This document shows, one piece after another, positions 20,604 through 37,700 of a stretch of DNA of 64,000 nucleotides (positions are counted from its first letter, which is position 1; every line of letters starts with the position of its first letter). Made by a program: the position numbers and the translations under genes. The stretch comes from Basidiobolus meristosporus CBS 931.73 (Eukaryota > Basidiobolomycota > Basidiobolomycetes > Basidiobolales > Basidiobolaceae), in the NCBI GenBank assembly GCA_002104905.1, contig MCFE01000324.1:1-64000 (forward strand). Direction: 5' to 3'. Below the pieces are notes generated by a model, which worked only from the letters and a program-made list of their open reading frames with translations, ran no database searches and was not told where the DNA came from.

Positions 20604-21949
20604 ATGGATCCTTTCTCACTCCATGCTTGGGACGACGTCACCCCTATAAAACAGGACGACGGCCCGAATCCCTTGGCGCCCATCGCCTATGCTGCGGACT
20701 GTAGGGCTCTTTCTGCCATGTTTCCGGTGGCTTACTGATACTTACGTGTTGACAACAATCACTTAGATGTGCAGGCCATGGATTATTACCGTGCGCTGGC
20801 CAAGGTCGAGGAAATCTCCCAGCGGGCGCTGGATTTAACCTCATACATTATCGAGATGAACCCGGCACACTACACAATCTGGTAAAGATAGTCACCCAGC
20901 CGGACGAGCCCAACCTGAACTCTCAACCTCTCTTCCCTGCAGGATCTATCGCGAGAAGCTGCTATTTTCCTTGGGTAAGGATCTGTCGGAAGAGTTGGAC
21001 TACATCGACGAGTTCGCCGAAGAGAACCCAAAATGCTATCAATTGTGGTAGGTTGCAAGGGACGGGGACTCCCTTCTCCCGTTGCGGCATGTTGCTCAGC
21101 TGTTGTTCTGTAGGCACCATCGTCAAGCTGTGGTGGACAAACTTGGGGACCCCAGTAGAGAGCTCAACTTCGTCAACGGAATCTTGGCCGAGGACTCGAA
21201 GAACTATCATGCATGGAGTTACAGGTCAGCCACCCCACGGAGACTTGTCTGACACAAATGTGATGGCTAACAAGTGGTCCACGTCCAGACAATGGATCAA
21301 CATTCGATTCGCACTGTGGGACCAAGAGCTGAGCGATATCGATTCACTGCTTACCTCGGACGTCAGAAACAACTCGGCTTGGAACCAAAGATACTTTGTC
21401 CTTACAAACAGGCCAAACAAGCTTTCTTTGGAAACGATCGAAGCCGAGATCGCGTTAGTGTTTTGCCGCTTTGCCAGGTTCCCCTTCCAGCCCCAACTAA
21501 CGGCTCGTAACCCTTTAGCTATACTATTTCCAAAATCCGCCTGGCTCCTCACAACGAGAGCCCCTGGGTGTTCCTTCGAGGGTAACATGGCCAACATCCG
21601 ATCGACCTCATTGATTCCTAATCCAGCCGCCTTTCTCTTTAGTATCATTGACTACACGGGCTACGACGGCTCCCAGGTTATCTTGGACCTCTGCCAAGAG
21701 TTGAAGGATTCGCAATCCCCCTACATGTTCGGCGCCTTGGTGGACGTGTGCGAGAAGAAAGCTCGTGTCGGGGACAAGCCATCGTTGGATCTGGCCGTCG
21801 CGGTAAGTAGCCCCAGACATCCCCACGTAAAAGATTCGAGGCTAATCTGGCTCATATAGACCTGCGAGAAGCTTGCCAAGCACTTTGACATCATTAGAAA
21901 GAACTTCTGGCTCTACAAAAAAGAGCAGCTACTATCCATCGCCTGTTAG
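20604..21949 (+). CDS. RAM2: Protein farnesyl-/geranylgeranyltransferase type I alpha subunit
   Basis: Eight exons (20604..20700, 20767..20881, 20943..21047, 21114..21224, 21289..21453, 21519..21581, 21643..21802, 21860..21949) join in phase to 301 residues. The alpha-subunit tetratricopeptide-like repeats are clear: AMDYYRALAKVEEISQRAL, MNPAHYTIWIYRE, ENPKCYQLWHHRQAVV, DSKNYHAWSYRQW, NNSAWNQRYFVL and NESPWVFLRG, each with the family's W-x-x-R signature. The subunit is shared by farnesyltransferase and geranylgeranyltransferase I, which lipidate CaaX proteins such as Ras and a-factor. Seven short introns (57-66 nt) make this a good guide to local intron structure. It is divergent from RPL17 with about 370 bp between starts. 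Confidence 0.95.
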
Positions 21950-22844
21950 CTCCTCAAATGCAAATAAACACTTGCCTTGTACCATCAAAGCACCATTTCC
22001 CCAAATGTACCCGGGTATCGTGGCAGCCAACACTGGCACCGACACCGACACCACCACCACCACCACCTCGCCTCACCTTACTTCACCCCTACGCTCGCTG
22101 CATTTGGTTAGTCATGATCTGGCCCAACTAGGATATATTGTACCGAGCAGCGTCGCTTGCTCAAATCCAAGTAATAAATCGATCCGCACCATCTCTGAAG
22201 CCTAGCTCAGCCACAGCGGCCAGCAGATCGATAACGCACATCATCTACTTACGGGAAGGAGAACGGGATGCGGTTGTCAACGCATCAAACAACCAACAAC
22301 CAGATGTTGAGCAGGGATGTTTCGATCTCCCACTGATCCGCTCAGCAAATGCTATCAAATGAAATCGGCGAGTGCGAGATCCCGTGACCTGAATCAATCA
22401 ATCAGTGGGGTGTATCAGGTGCGAGTATCTGGGCCTATTTATGATCAACCCAAATCATGCAGCTGAGACCTTAATGCACACGTGCGAAACATGATCAAAT
22501 CCCAGTGAAGCGCAGATGAAATATAGCCAAAAGTGAGGGCTGGTGAGCATTATTCACCGTTCCCACTTACCACTTCCCACAATTCGATACGCTACACAGG
22601 GCCATCCCCTGAGAACAAGATCAGCTCATCCCCAAAGGACTGACCACCAACGCACCCAGAGGGACGCGTAGCAACAAGGATGCTTTGTCCAGACTAGGAG
22701 TCTATCAAAGGGATCGCTTGGGATCATTCGATTTAAAAGGTGATCCGATAACATCTCGCAGTGAAAACGGGACTGAATTGGTTGCGACTCCACCCCACCT
22801 CAGTATATATCATCCCTTGGATCCTGATTTGATTTCCATGCACC
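21950..22844. other. Intergenic region with short CAC repeat
   Basis: The 3' side of the prenyltransferase gene and the promoter of the CBM21 gene. An imperfect ACC/CAC trinucleotide tract lies at about 22040..22070. No supported open frame. Confidence 0.6.
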
Positions 22845-22852
22845 TATAAAAG
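22845..22852 (+). promoter_or_regulatory. TATA box of the CBM21 gene
   Basis: TATAAAAG lies 120 bp upstream of the ATG at 22972, leaving a leader of roughly 90 nt if transcription starts about 30 bp downstream. Confidence 0.6.
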
Positions 22853-22971
22853 CGACAGGAGCTCGTTGTGTGAATGATTGTTGTGCAAGTAGTTCCTAGA
22901 CTTCCTTTTAAGCGACTATCCGCCCACACATCACACCCCTTGAGTTGCTTAGTCGACCTACTTAATTTCAC

Positions 22972-24498
22972 ATGTACTCAGCTACTGATCCCGAACCCGC
23001 GAAATCCTCCACTTGGCCAAAAAGAAGAGTCTCCCTCCGCTCCTCCTCCCCCAACCCACTTCTTCAGACTCCCAAATCCCCAGATGCCTCACGGTACGTG
23101 AGGGATCCCAGTGCTGGCGTGGAGGCTGCCTCCCAGTCACAGGAAACCAAAAACCCACCTGTGCAGCCTCAGAAACCAAGGGAACCGCTGCACGAAGCAC
23201 CCAAGAGTGCCACCCGAAGTATGGGCAAGGGCGGGGCCAAAGAGTCTGCATTCAACTCCAGAAAGCCCGTGTTGACCATCCCCATCCCCCCGCCCCCGCT
23301 GGTGAGGAAGAAGAGCGGCGAGGTGGTGAAGTCAGCGTTGAAAGGAAGAACTCGCTCTATGCCAACGACGCCCACCAAATTCGTCCACTTCGGCGTCAAG
23401 CTGGAGCACGTCAAGCTGTTCCAGAAGGAGCAGAAGCCGGAATCGATCTCCAACCCAGTGTCGGACGACGAGGACGACTACTCCTCGGATGAGGACGGTG
23501 AGTACGTGCTGACCATACGCCTCCCAAACTTCCCTCCTCCCATCTTCTCCAGATCCATCTACAACTCCAAAACCATATCAGTGGACAAGATCCTGCTCTC
23601 GGAGGACAAGCAGGATCTCATGGGCACCGTGCAAATCCAGAACCTGTCGTTCCGCAAGGTGGTCGCCATCCGATACACGTTCGATTTCTGGAAAACGGTG
23701 GAGGAGGTGGTGGCCGACTACAAGGACTCGCCGGTCAGGCCCTGCCCGCAGTTCGTAGGCATCGATCGATTCACCTTCACCATCAACCTGGAGAACCGGA
23801 TCACCTTCTCCTCGCTGTCCCCTAAAAAAACCATGTTCTTCGCAGTGCGATACCAGGTCAATAACCAGGAGTTCTGGGACAACAACGACGGGATGAACTA
23901 CCAAGTAGATCTTGTGTACTCAAAGCCGTACCGCTTCCAGGCCTGGCCCTTCGACCTGGGGACAACCAAGGCCTCCGTCTCACCCGATACCCACGAGATA
24001 GCCCAGCCACGGAACCCCCTGTATGCATTCGGTTCGCCAGAGACCCCGTCGTTCCTCAGCCTTCATAGCAAAAATCTGGGCTCTAGATACGACTTCGGGG
24101 TCTCCCTCTCGGCAACCGTCCAAGGCGACGCCACCTTCGAGAAAATCCCCACCAAGGGGGCCTCCAACGGAGACGAGGCTCCCGACGCGAATCACGATCT
24201 GAGGCCCAAATCCTCGCTCTCCAGTCTTTTCGCCCATCCTGCACACAAGTCCTACAACCACCCGAATGGCGGTGATGTCATCCCATGGGATGAGCAGCCT
24301 GCCACTTGGAATGGGTATGACAACTATACCCCCGACTACTTCATCAGCAGCCCAAGTACCACCGAGTTCACTAACCCTGTACCTATTCCGCCCCGCAACA
24401 ACTCCCCCGGTGAAGACGAGCAATCGTACTCTGGCCTCTATTCAGGCTCATCCTTTGGCAACTACTCCACCTCCCCCGTATCTCGCATCCGAGGATAA
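22972..24498 (+). CDS. CBM21 glycogen-targeting subunit of protein phosphatase 1 (Gac1/Pig1-like)
   Basis: An intronless 508-residue protein. A disordered Ser/Pro-rich N-terminus carries a basic segment and the PP1-docking motif KFVHF (136-140, RVxF class) followed by LEHVKLF. An acidic stretch (DDEDDYSSDEDGE) precedes the CBM21 domain (about 190-315), recognised by VQIQNLSFRKVVAIRYTFD, FWKTVEEV, DRFTFTINL and FWDNNDGMNYQV. Family members bring PP1 to glycogen to activate glycogen synthase; that role is inferred. The C-terminal 190 residues are low complexity (Pro, Ser, Asn) with no domain seen. A clear TATA box precedes it. Confidence 0.92.
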   Translation: MYSATDPEPAKSSTWPKRRVSLRSSSPNPLLQTPKSPDASRYVRDPSAGVEAASQSQETKNPPVQPQKPREPLHEAPKSATRSMGKGGAKESAFNSRKPVLTIPIPPPPLVRKKSGEVVKSALKGRTRSMPTTPTKFVHFGVKLEHVKLFQKEQKPESISNPVSDDEDDYSSDEDGEYVLTIRLPNFPPPIFSRSIYNSKTISVDKILLSEDKQDLMGTVQIQNLSFRKVVAIRYTFDFWKTVEEVVADYKDSPVRPCPQFVGIDRFTFTINLENRITFSSLSPKKTMFFAVRYQVNNQEFWDNNDGMNYQVDLVYSKPYRFQAWPFDLGTTKASVSPDTHEIAQPRNPLYAFGSPETPSFLSLHSKNLGSRYDFGVSLSATVQGDATFEKIPTKGASNGDEAPDANHDLRPKSSLSSLFAHPAHKSYNHPNGGDVIPWDEQPATWNGYDNYTPDYFISSPSTTEFTNPVPIPPRNNSPGEDEQSYSGLYSGSSFGNYSTSPVSRIRG

Positions 24499-25435
24499 GC
24501 TTAGACCCGCCGACCGACCTACACGATAGACATCCCCTTCTATCAACTCTTACGTAATATATATATATATCTCCCTTTAGTTTTTCATTTCCCTGTCCAT
24601 GCATCACAAGGACTGCTACCATGCTGTAACATATGTATCATCTTGACTTATTAAAATCCATCGATATGGACGACGCGGCAAAAGCAAGTCACAGCCTCAG
24701 CCTCAGCCTCTATCGATGATGATGTTGTGTGTAACACATGTTGGGAATCGCTGGGAGACGATGGCCAGCCATTGGCTATATTAGGAACCCGCCTGGGTTA
24801 TTTAAGGCAATCCCATCAGGGCGTCTTACCCTCCACCCCAAGACTGCGATTGATTGCAAATTCCACCGCCCCTATGTGGCTGAGAGAGAGATTGGTTCGA
24901 TTGGCGGTAGGGGGTGAAACATGGGGCAGCGTGTGCTGTGTTGGCTCCGGTTCCTAACTGGATGGCGGTTGGAAGTGGTCGTTGGTAAGCGTCTCCCCTT
25001 TCGTCCATTGCGGGCCTCGATTGGCTGGGATGCAATAGGGTTAAGTTGGCTTCCTCGATTTGGCCCTCATTTGACCATGGTTGATTTAGCGATCTTTATC
25101 GATGAATCGCTCGGTAGATAAGGCCGGCTTTGGGAAACGATTTTCCAGGTCGTTGTAACCCATTTAGACTAAGACTCGAACTCCAAGCGGAGGCAAGGAC
25201 GATCGCGAAGATTAGGATGCCGAGGATCGTCTGACCGTTGAGCCTCATTAATTACCCAACAGCCATTCGTCATGCGAAGGCAGGGTAGGATGGGTTGTGC
25301 GAAGTGGATTTATTTCTTACAAGTAAAGGTCTATCCTCACAATATGTACTAATTTCTACAGATAAAAGTTCAGAACGCCTAGCAAAATCATATTTAAACA
25401 ATTGGACGTGACCCCGTCGAGTGACCCCGTCGAGG
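24499..25435. other. Convergent intergenic region between CBM21 and SMC3 genes
   Basis: No gene seen. Contains a TA dinucleotide stretch near 24555, a CAGCCT tandem (24691..24711) and a duplicated GTGACCCCGTCGA at 25408..25433. Confidence 0.6.
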
Positions 25436-30088
<4,653 letters not shown>

Positions 30089-30850
30089 GGTTTACTATGA
30101 ACAAGTAGCTTTCGTATCACGAAAGTTTACTTCAATTATACCGTTAAGAATAGGGAATGGTGTCGACGCGTTTGTCAGTCCTTAATCCCGCACAAACGAA
30201 TGCCTTTTTAATTGTATAAGAGGGGAATTGATTTCGAGAATTTCATTCGTTTTGAACGAGCCAACTGTAAACAAATCTCTTCGTTGGTACTAATAGAATC
30301 GTGGTAGATTCATAGTTGTTGAGGTCAATAATAATGTGATCAACCTCTGGTATTTACTGCTATGTTTGTTTGTCTATGGATCATCATTACAATGAATTTT
30401 TCTGGAATATCGATATTTTCTTGGTTAAATGTTTACATATTCAAGCACTAGAAAGTATACCTATTGATATCGGGTTTCAAGTCCATCGCCCTCCTCAGTA
30501 TGACCACTCACGAACACCAAGTCCAACTGATGAATACACTGGTTTTCGCATTCAAGTATTACCTTTTCTATACAGGGACATGGGTGTTGGTTTCTGAGTA
30601 AATGCTACCACTAATGAGTAAATGCATACACTCCAATATATATCTAATCTTGTGAAATTGAAGCCGGAAATAATCTGGCCAATAGTGTGAAACTAGGCAG
30701 ATTAAACGATTTAGTTAGTTTTAGCAAGGATCTAATTACATTGATAACAGTGCCTCAATGGTTATATGAATCTTCAATGCTTGGGCTGGGTGTGGAGATG
30801 ACCTTCTGTTCTCCTATTCCATTTGACGTCTTATTCTTCTAAAATCAAAG
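30089..30850. other. Bidirectional promoter region between SMC3 and CLC
   Basis: 760 bp between two divergent starts. One 75-codon frame (30370..30597) has no recognisable features and is probably chance. Confidence 0.6.
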
Positions 30851-33800
30851 ATGAATAGTGACTTCACATTTAAGCGAAAAGACCTTAATAGGCGCACAGC
30901 AAGTCCTCTGCCTAGCTCCATTTCTCCCATAGGTGTTCGTACCTCCCGTTCCAACGATGGCCGACTCTCACAGGAACCAAACGTTGAAACAGACGCCTTG
31001 GATTGGGGTGGTGACGTTTTGGAACGTAGAGTGGCGTATGACAACTTCACAACCATAGGTGGGGCATAGCTCTTACAGTAGTGCGATGCGACTCTAGATT
31101 ACTGTTGCAAGGAAGCTCATAGACCATTCTAAACAACTCTTTATAGATTGGATCCACGATTTTGCAAAGGAGCGTTCCCGCCTTAGGAAATTAAAGAAAA
31201 AGAAAGGAACCAGAGGAAAATGGTTACAAGTATCGGATGCTACTCAAGCGTGGATAATTGTCTTTGCTGTTGGTAATTGCGGTCTGTTCGCATTCCATTG
31301 ATCTCCATCTCACGCCTTTCTCTGTTCAGGGCTTGCTGCTGGGTTGATTGCTGCCCTTATTGATATATCTTCTGAATGGTTGAGTGATCTCCGAGAGGGA
31401 TATTGCACCACTGGGTTCTATCTGAACAAGAAATTTTGTTGCTGGGAAATCGATGGTACTCATTGTTGGTTAGCTGAGCGCCTGTAATACACCACTCACC
31501 AGTTTTCATCAATGCAGATGGTGTTTCTTGTGATTATTGGCACAACTGGACCGGAAAATTCTGGGTTTCATACATCATCTACATAGTCACCGGGGTAACA
31601 CTTCCCCTTCTCATTTAATCGACACATCGTCTAACCCTTTTCTTTAGATCGGGTTTGCAGTAACCAGTGGTATCCTTGTCAAGCTTTATGCACCATACGC
31701 TATTTGGGACGGACTAGCTGAGGTGAAAACTATTCTTGGAGGGTTCATCATCAAAGGATTTCTAGGTGTTTGGACCTTAGTTATCAAGAGTCTTGGTTTG
31801 GTATGATCCAGGCAGCGGCTGTTTTATTGAAATGTCCGATTAACAAGCTTTGCACTGTTAGATCCTTGCCGTAGCATCCGGACTGTCGCTTGGTAAAGAA
31901 GGTCCTCTGGTTCATATCACTTGCTGCTGCGGGAACGTGTTTCTTCGCCTTTTCCCTAAATACAGTCAAAATGAAGGTATAGGTAGCATGCATATACCGT
32001 CTAGCTCCGGTTTTTCTAATGGAAAATTTAGCGAAAAAAAGAGAGATTTTGTCGGCAGCTTCCGCAGGAGGAATTTCGGTTGCGTTCGGTGCACCTATCG
32101 GTGGAGTACTTTTCAGTTTGGAGGTATGATTTCTTCCAGCCTGCTTGGCTCCAAGCATCTCACTTAGCCCAGATATTAGGAAGTGTCGTATTATTTCTCT
32201 GACTCAACAATGTGGAGAAGTTTCTTTTGCGCGATGGTTGCTTCAGTCGTCCTCCAGGTATGGAACGCCAAGCATTGAAGTCGCACCGTTTTACCGATTC
32301 TCATATCTTCCTTAGATGGTGAACCCGTTCAGGACTGGAAAATTGGTTTTGTTCCAAGCCTCTTACAACCGCGATTGGCACGGTTTCGAAATGATCTTCT
32401 TCGTCTTCTTGGGGATTTTGGGTGGGCTGTTGGGTGCACTCATCATCCGGTTAAATCTACGCATTACACGCATTCGAAACACATCTTTTATTCGCCATTA
32501 CCCTATCACCGAAATTGTTATAGTGGCAGCGATTACTGCGCTAATAAGTTATTTGAATATCTTCATGAGAGTAGACTCTACCGAACTCATCTCCAATCTA
32601 TTTCGTGAGTGTGAGGGGAACGACTACTATACACTATGTAATCATAACACCTTTGCCTCCAACGTGGGGCTACTGATCGTGGCAGCCATTCTCAAGATAG
32701 TACTCACCGTCCTAACGTTTGGTATTCAACTCCCTGCGGGTATTTTCATGCCTTCTATGGTTGTGGGGGCATGCTGTGGTAGAGCACTGGGCATTTTGGT
32801 GGAAGCATGGCAACGGTAAGAATAATACGTATGTCTCCATCGACCTTGTACTCAATTCGTTCCTTCGAAATGAACCAGATATTATCCAACATTCTGGCTT
32901 TTTGCAAGCTGCCCACCTGAAGGCTCATGCATCACTCCCGGAACGTACGCATTGGTCGGAGCAACAGCCGCGCTCGGTGGCGTTACTAGAATGACAGGTA
33001 TGCATGCACAAGCACTTGGACACCTATGAAGTCGCTAACATCCTTTCTTTAGTTTCTCTGGTCGTTATCATGTTCGAGTTGACTGGTGCACTGACATATG
33101 TGTTGCCTATCATGATTGCAGGTATTGTGAGGGAACTTTGTGTGGGCCTACTAGCCTTCGAGCTAATCATCGCTTTTTAGTTATGCTGAGCAAATGGGTT
33201 GGTGATGCGTTCGGAAAAGGAGGGATTTACGATGGAGTCATCAAGCTTCAGGGATATCCGTTCCTGGATAATAAAGAAACCTACAATTATGACTTCATCG
33301 GGTCCCAGGTAATGACTCGGGTTGATGATCTCGTGGTGATACCTGCCAATTCCACCACCCTGGATAGTCTAGGTAATTCCTTATGATGAACTGGCCTGCA
33401 GAAGTGTCGCTTAAGTTGGAGCAAATTCTAGATGAAATCATGCAGTTTACCGACTACAAAGGGTTCCCGGTAGTGAGCTCACTGCGCGATATGATGCTGA
33501 TCGGATTTATCTCGCGTAACGAGCTTCGGTTTGCCATCGGTAAGTTTCATACGATCCACTACAAACAAGCGAATACCAAGGATCCATTCCTAACTCTACT
33601 TAAGATCAAGCCAAACGAGCAGATGGGATTTCTGGATCAAGCCCGTGCTACTTTGGTACGGCCTTGCCAGTTCTTGAGGCAACAGCGTATGTTGATCTCC
33701 GCCCGTGGATGGATATGGTAATGTGGTGAAGATGGCTCCGTCAATGAGCAACCTATTGACATCGTTTGTGTTTAGACGCCGATCACCGCTTCGTACAAGC

Positions 33801-34062
33801 TTTCTATGGAGACAGTGATGGAGTTGTTCCGCAAAATGGTAAGCGGAAGAATGGTACTCGTGCTCTCCGTCGTCAGGAGTCGACTAACTGGTGTTCTCAG
33901 GGAATCCGCTACCTACTCTTCGTGCAAAACGGAAAGCTCCACGGGCTGCTTACGAAGAAAGACATCCTCCGGCACTTAGCCGTCGTCCACCGCATCCAAC
34001 GAATGGACGGGGAAAACCGGTTTCATTCGCTAAATCTTCGACTCAACGAGTTCGACAGTTGA
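30851..34062 (+). CDS. CLC-type chloride channel or H+/Cl- antiporter (CLC-3/Gef1-like)
   Basis: Sixteen exons, from 30851..31058 to 33901..34062, join in phase to 770 residues. The start [11 protein letters not shown] is followed by the family's [20 protein letters not shown]. Pore motifs are GKEGPLVH (gating Glu, as in antiporters), [15 protein letters not shown] (the second Glu fits the proton pathway), [13 protein letters not shown] and [18 protein letters not shown]. Two C-terminal CBS domains follow ([12 protein letters not shown] ... [23 protein letters not shown] ... [10 protein letters not shown]). Both glutamates argue for 2Cl-/H+ exchange in endosomal or Golgi membranes, as known for CLC-3 to -5 and yeast Gef1. 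It would supply counter-ions for V-ATPase, one subunit of which is encoded 6 kb away, though linkage need not be functional. Confidence 0.96.
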
Positions 34063-34748
34063 CTTGGCCTGGCCCATTCCACATCCCACACCCCACGCCC
34101 CACACACATACACCCAACCGTACAAGTCAAACAACTGTAATATACCATCATGTCACCCCCACATAAAGAGAAGTTCGCTGAATTTTATTGACTGCAGTTA
34201 ATGTGTGGTTTTTACATGGGATAGGAAGTAAAATACACGAGCGGACTCTTCGTTGGAGTCGGGTCGAGGATGTTCATGAGTCACAGAATACGCTGGTTGA
34301 TAAAACTACAAAAAAAAGCACGGAACGGGATGGGTGGAGTCACGGAGATAGGATAAGATATAGAGGGGATTTCGCTGGTGCATTAATGGATTTCAAGAAG
34401 GGGCATTAGCGTGGTGGATATATATTATGTAGGTTGGCTTTTCTAACTCTCGTCAATAGGGGGGGGGGAATGGTTTCGGTTGAATCGACTCTAGTGTGCT
34501 GTTTACATACTCTCTACATACCCTATCACTTTCTCCTATTCCCTTGATTCAGTGTTATCCAAGAAATGGTCAAGCAACATGAGACGAGGATTATACACAT
34601 TGGGATAGTTTTGTAAAGGTACAAGATTATTTACTCTGGCGATGGGGTTAGAAGATTGCCCGGGAAGGTTGCATGAGGGAGAATGTGAACCACTTACAGG
34701 ATATATGTTGCTTCGAACAGGTTATATCTGAGTCAAGAAAGTCAAGCC
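34063..34748. other. Convergent intergenic region between CLC and eIF4G
   Basis: No gene seen. A G9 homopolymer lies near 34460. Confidence 0.6.
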
Positions 34749-37700
34749 CTACACAATGCCTGCCGTCAGTACCGGTCGGAATGGTGGACTATGCAATGGG
34801 TCACTTACATTGGATTCCAAATACCCCGCCAGGCCATCCGAGTTCTGCTTACTGGCTGCCAGGAACTTCTTCAGGTCCACTTTCGATTGCTTGTACTCGG
34901 TTGCCAACTGCGCTTCGCCCTGCACAAGAACGTAAGGTTCAGCTTTCCCGAATGGGAACTCACTTGCACAGACCGGGACTTACCTGCTCATCTCTTCTTC
35001 GCTTGAGGAAAGACGCCACGACCTTGGACGCGGGCGGGTTCAGAGCCGACGACTTTGTCAACGGCTCCAGCACGCGTGGTAGATCGGCCAGCTCGATTCG
35101 GGCCCCCTCCATCATGATCCCCATGTACTCGAAGGCCTGTGGGACGTCTATCGAGATGTCCTCCAGTTCGGATGCGACCGCGACGACGCTATCCACGAAG
35201 GCATTCTTTTCGATGATGTGCTCGGTGGCCAAGGTGTTGAGGAGGTTACTGGTTTGCTTGACTTGGTCCGGCTTCTTGTCAAACGCCTCGAAGAAGAACT
35301 CGGTCACTACGTGCTCATGGTATTCGGGACCACCGAGCTCCTGTATACACAGTTTCACCTCGTTCACGTCGCGGACCGAGAAATACTCCTCGATCATGGC
35401 CTTGATCTTAGCGTGGGCTTCATCCTTGCTCAGTTTGCCCTTTGCCGTCGGGGCGGAGTTGGCGAGGTTTCTCTCGGGGGTGGTAGGTTCCTTGGTCGAG
35501 TCGTCGGCCTTCTTGGATCTTTCCGAGGACATCAATGCGCTAAACATGTTCTTGCTGTTGCTGTGGTTCTTAGGCTTGGCATCATCCTTTCCCTTTGTGT
35601 CCGCACTCTTCCAGCCTTTAGAGCCTCCCCCGAGCACGCCAAATACGCCGCCACCTGGCCCGAGGCTGACCTGAGCCCCTGTCTTGCTACGTGTGAAGTT
35701 CCCGAAGCCAGAAAGATCCACCTTGCGAGAGGTGTTGCTGGCGGTGTTTCCAACTGTGTTCCAGCCGTCATGGGACATACCGCCAGAGCGTCGGTCTCTG
35801 CGTTCCGAGCCGGTACGAGAGAGATGATGGTGGTTCGGTCCATAGCCTCTGCCCCCGGAGCTAGTCGTTTTCCTCAGCATCTCCGCAGTCTCCTCCTTCT
35901 CCTTCTGTGCATCCTCGTGGATCTGAGAGATGGTCTTGGGGCCAGCGGCTTCCCTTCGAGGCACCCAGTTGTGAGCACGTAGCTCGATGATGTCGAGGAG
36001 CATGAAGCGGATGCGGCTGCTTAATTTACGGTTCACCGACATCTCCTTCACTCGGGCGAAGTAGGTGTCCATGTAAGCCTTCGCTTCTTTACGATCCAGC
36101 TGCTTTCCGACGGTGGTCATCAGTTTGCACAGACTTTCCGTCTCTTCCTCCTCAGGAGATTGGACGTTGCTGAGCAAGCGTTTGATGCATTCGTGCATGA
36201 TTCGCTCGGTCAACATCCCCAACTTGAACAGCTCCCCGATGAACATAATCAGGCCCAAGCCACGACGCTTGGCCTTTGCCGCTATGTAGTACTCATCACT
36301 GAGCAATGCATCGGCGCCTTCGGCGGCGGGATCCAGGGGTGAGTTGACCTTCCAGCCTTTCTCGAACTCCTCCTGGCATCTGCTCAGCAGATATTTGCGG
36401 AACAGGGAGCCGCCGATGATGTACTTGCCGTCCTTGTTCTTGACGTTCTCGTCCTTGACCTCCGGACTGAGCTTGTCCATCATTCTCCGGCAGAGCGAGG
36501 CGTAAATGGATACGAAGTTCGGCTCGTCGGTGGCCTTCTCGAACGTGATCTGGATCACGGTCTGGAGGGATTTCCCGTCGTTCTCCTGGGCGGAAAGGTT
36601 TCCGTACTCCGTAATCTTCTCGCTGATCGAGTCGAACTTCTCCAGGGTCAGCTTGTTGAGGAGTGACTTGACCTTGCGCACTATATCCTCGCTCCTGATC
36701 TCATCCTCGTGGTTGCTGGTCGGCTTTAAGGAGACGGGGACCCATCGGTTTTCGGAATGGTCCAGCGGGGCCACTTCGTCCAACGGAATGGTGGGCCCGC
36801 CGATTTGTGGTCGGTCATGCTTACGCTTGTCCCCACGACCAGAGCGAGAGCCACGGTTATCTCCTCGGGGACCCATGTTAAGGTGCATGCCCTGGTTTGA
36901 TCCAATATTCAGGCCCATCCCCATAGGCATTGATGGCATGCCGCCACTCGCCGTTCTTGGACCCAACCCGCGGCCGAAGCCACCCATGCCATTCCGGTGC
37001 ATATTCGGCCCTGGGAATCGCTCCTCGTTGTTGCGGGGTGTGTGCTTGAATGCCCCCATGTCATTGGGAAAGGCATTCGGTCCTTTAAAGCTTCCGCGGC
37101 CGGCACCCCCAGGTCTACGGCCCATACTGCTAGGCCTCCTCTCGGCACTCTCCTCGATTCCGAGGGATTCCAGGCTTGGCATGCTGGCCGGTTTCTCCCT
37201 GCACACCTCTGAGAACTGCAGCAAAAACGAGCGGTCGTACCGTAGTTTTCCCTCGGTGACCGAGGCGGGGCCTTGAATGTTGGGAGGATAAGGCACATGA
37301 TTCAATTGGTCGTGGTTAAGAATGCTTGGTGTGGTCGGGTTGGCGTCGGGTTTGACCGAGTCTTCGCATTGCTCTTCCACATCCTCGTCAGCTTCGCTCT
37401 CACTGAGTGTCGCCTCACTGTTATCGATGGCTGTGGCATCGTCGACCGTCTTCTTGGCATCGTCGGTGGTCTTGAGAGCATCGTCTACCTCAGGCTCCGC
37501 GCTTACAGGTTCTACGGGTGCTTTCTCGGCTTCGACCAGTAGCTCTGATGCTTGCTCTGTAGAGCTAGCCTCAGCTGCCTTGGATTCTACGAGAGCTACA
37601 TTACTGTGAGAGGGTTCGGCCAGCAGGCTGCCGGCTGCAGGGAGCTTGTCACTATCTACTGCTGGATGCTCTTCTGAGATTGCATCTACGGTTGCTTGGG

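Noticed and set aside
30370-30597. 75-codon frame in the SMC3/CLC promoter
   Set aside because: No motif or splice context; likely chance.
34673-35674. 333-codon plus-strand frame opposite eIF4G
   Set aside because: Antisense of the eIF4G C-terminal exons, whose MA3 motifs are unambiguous.
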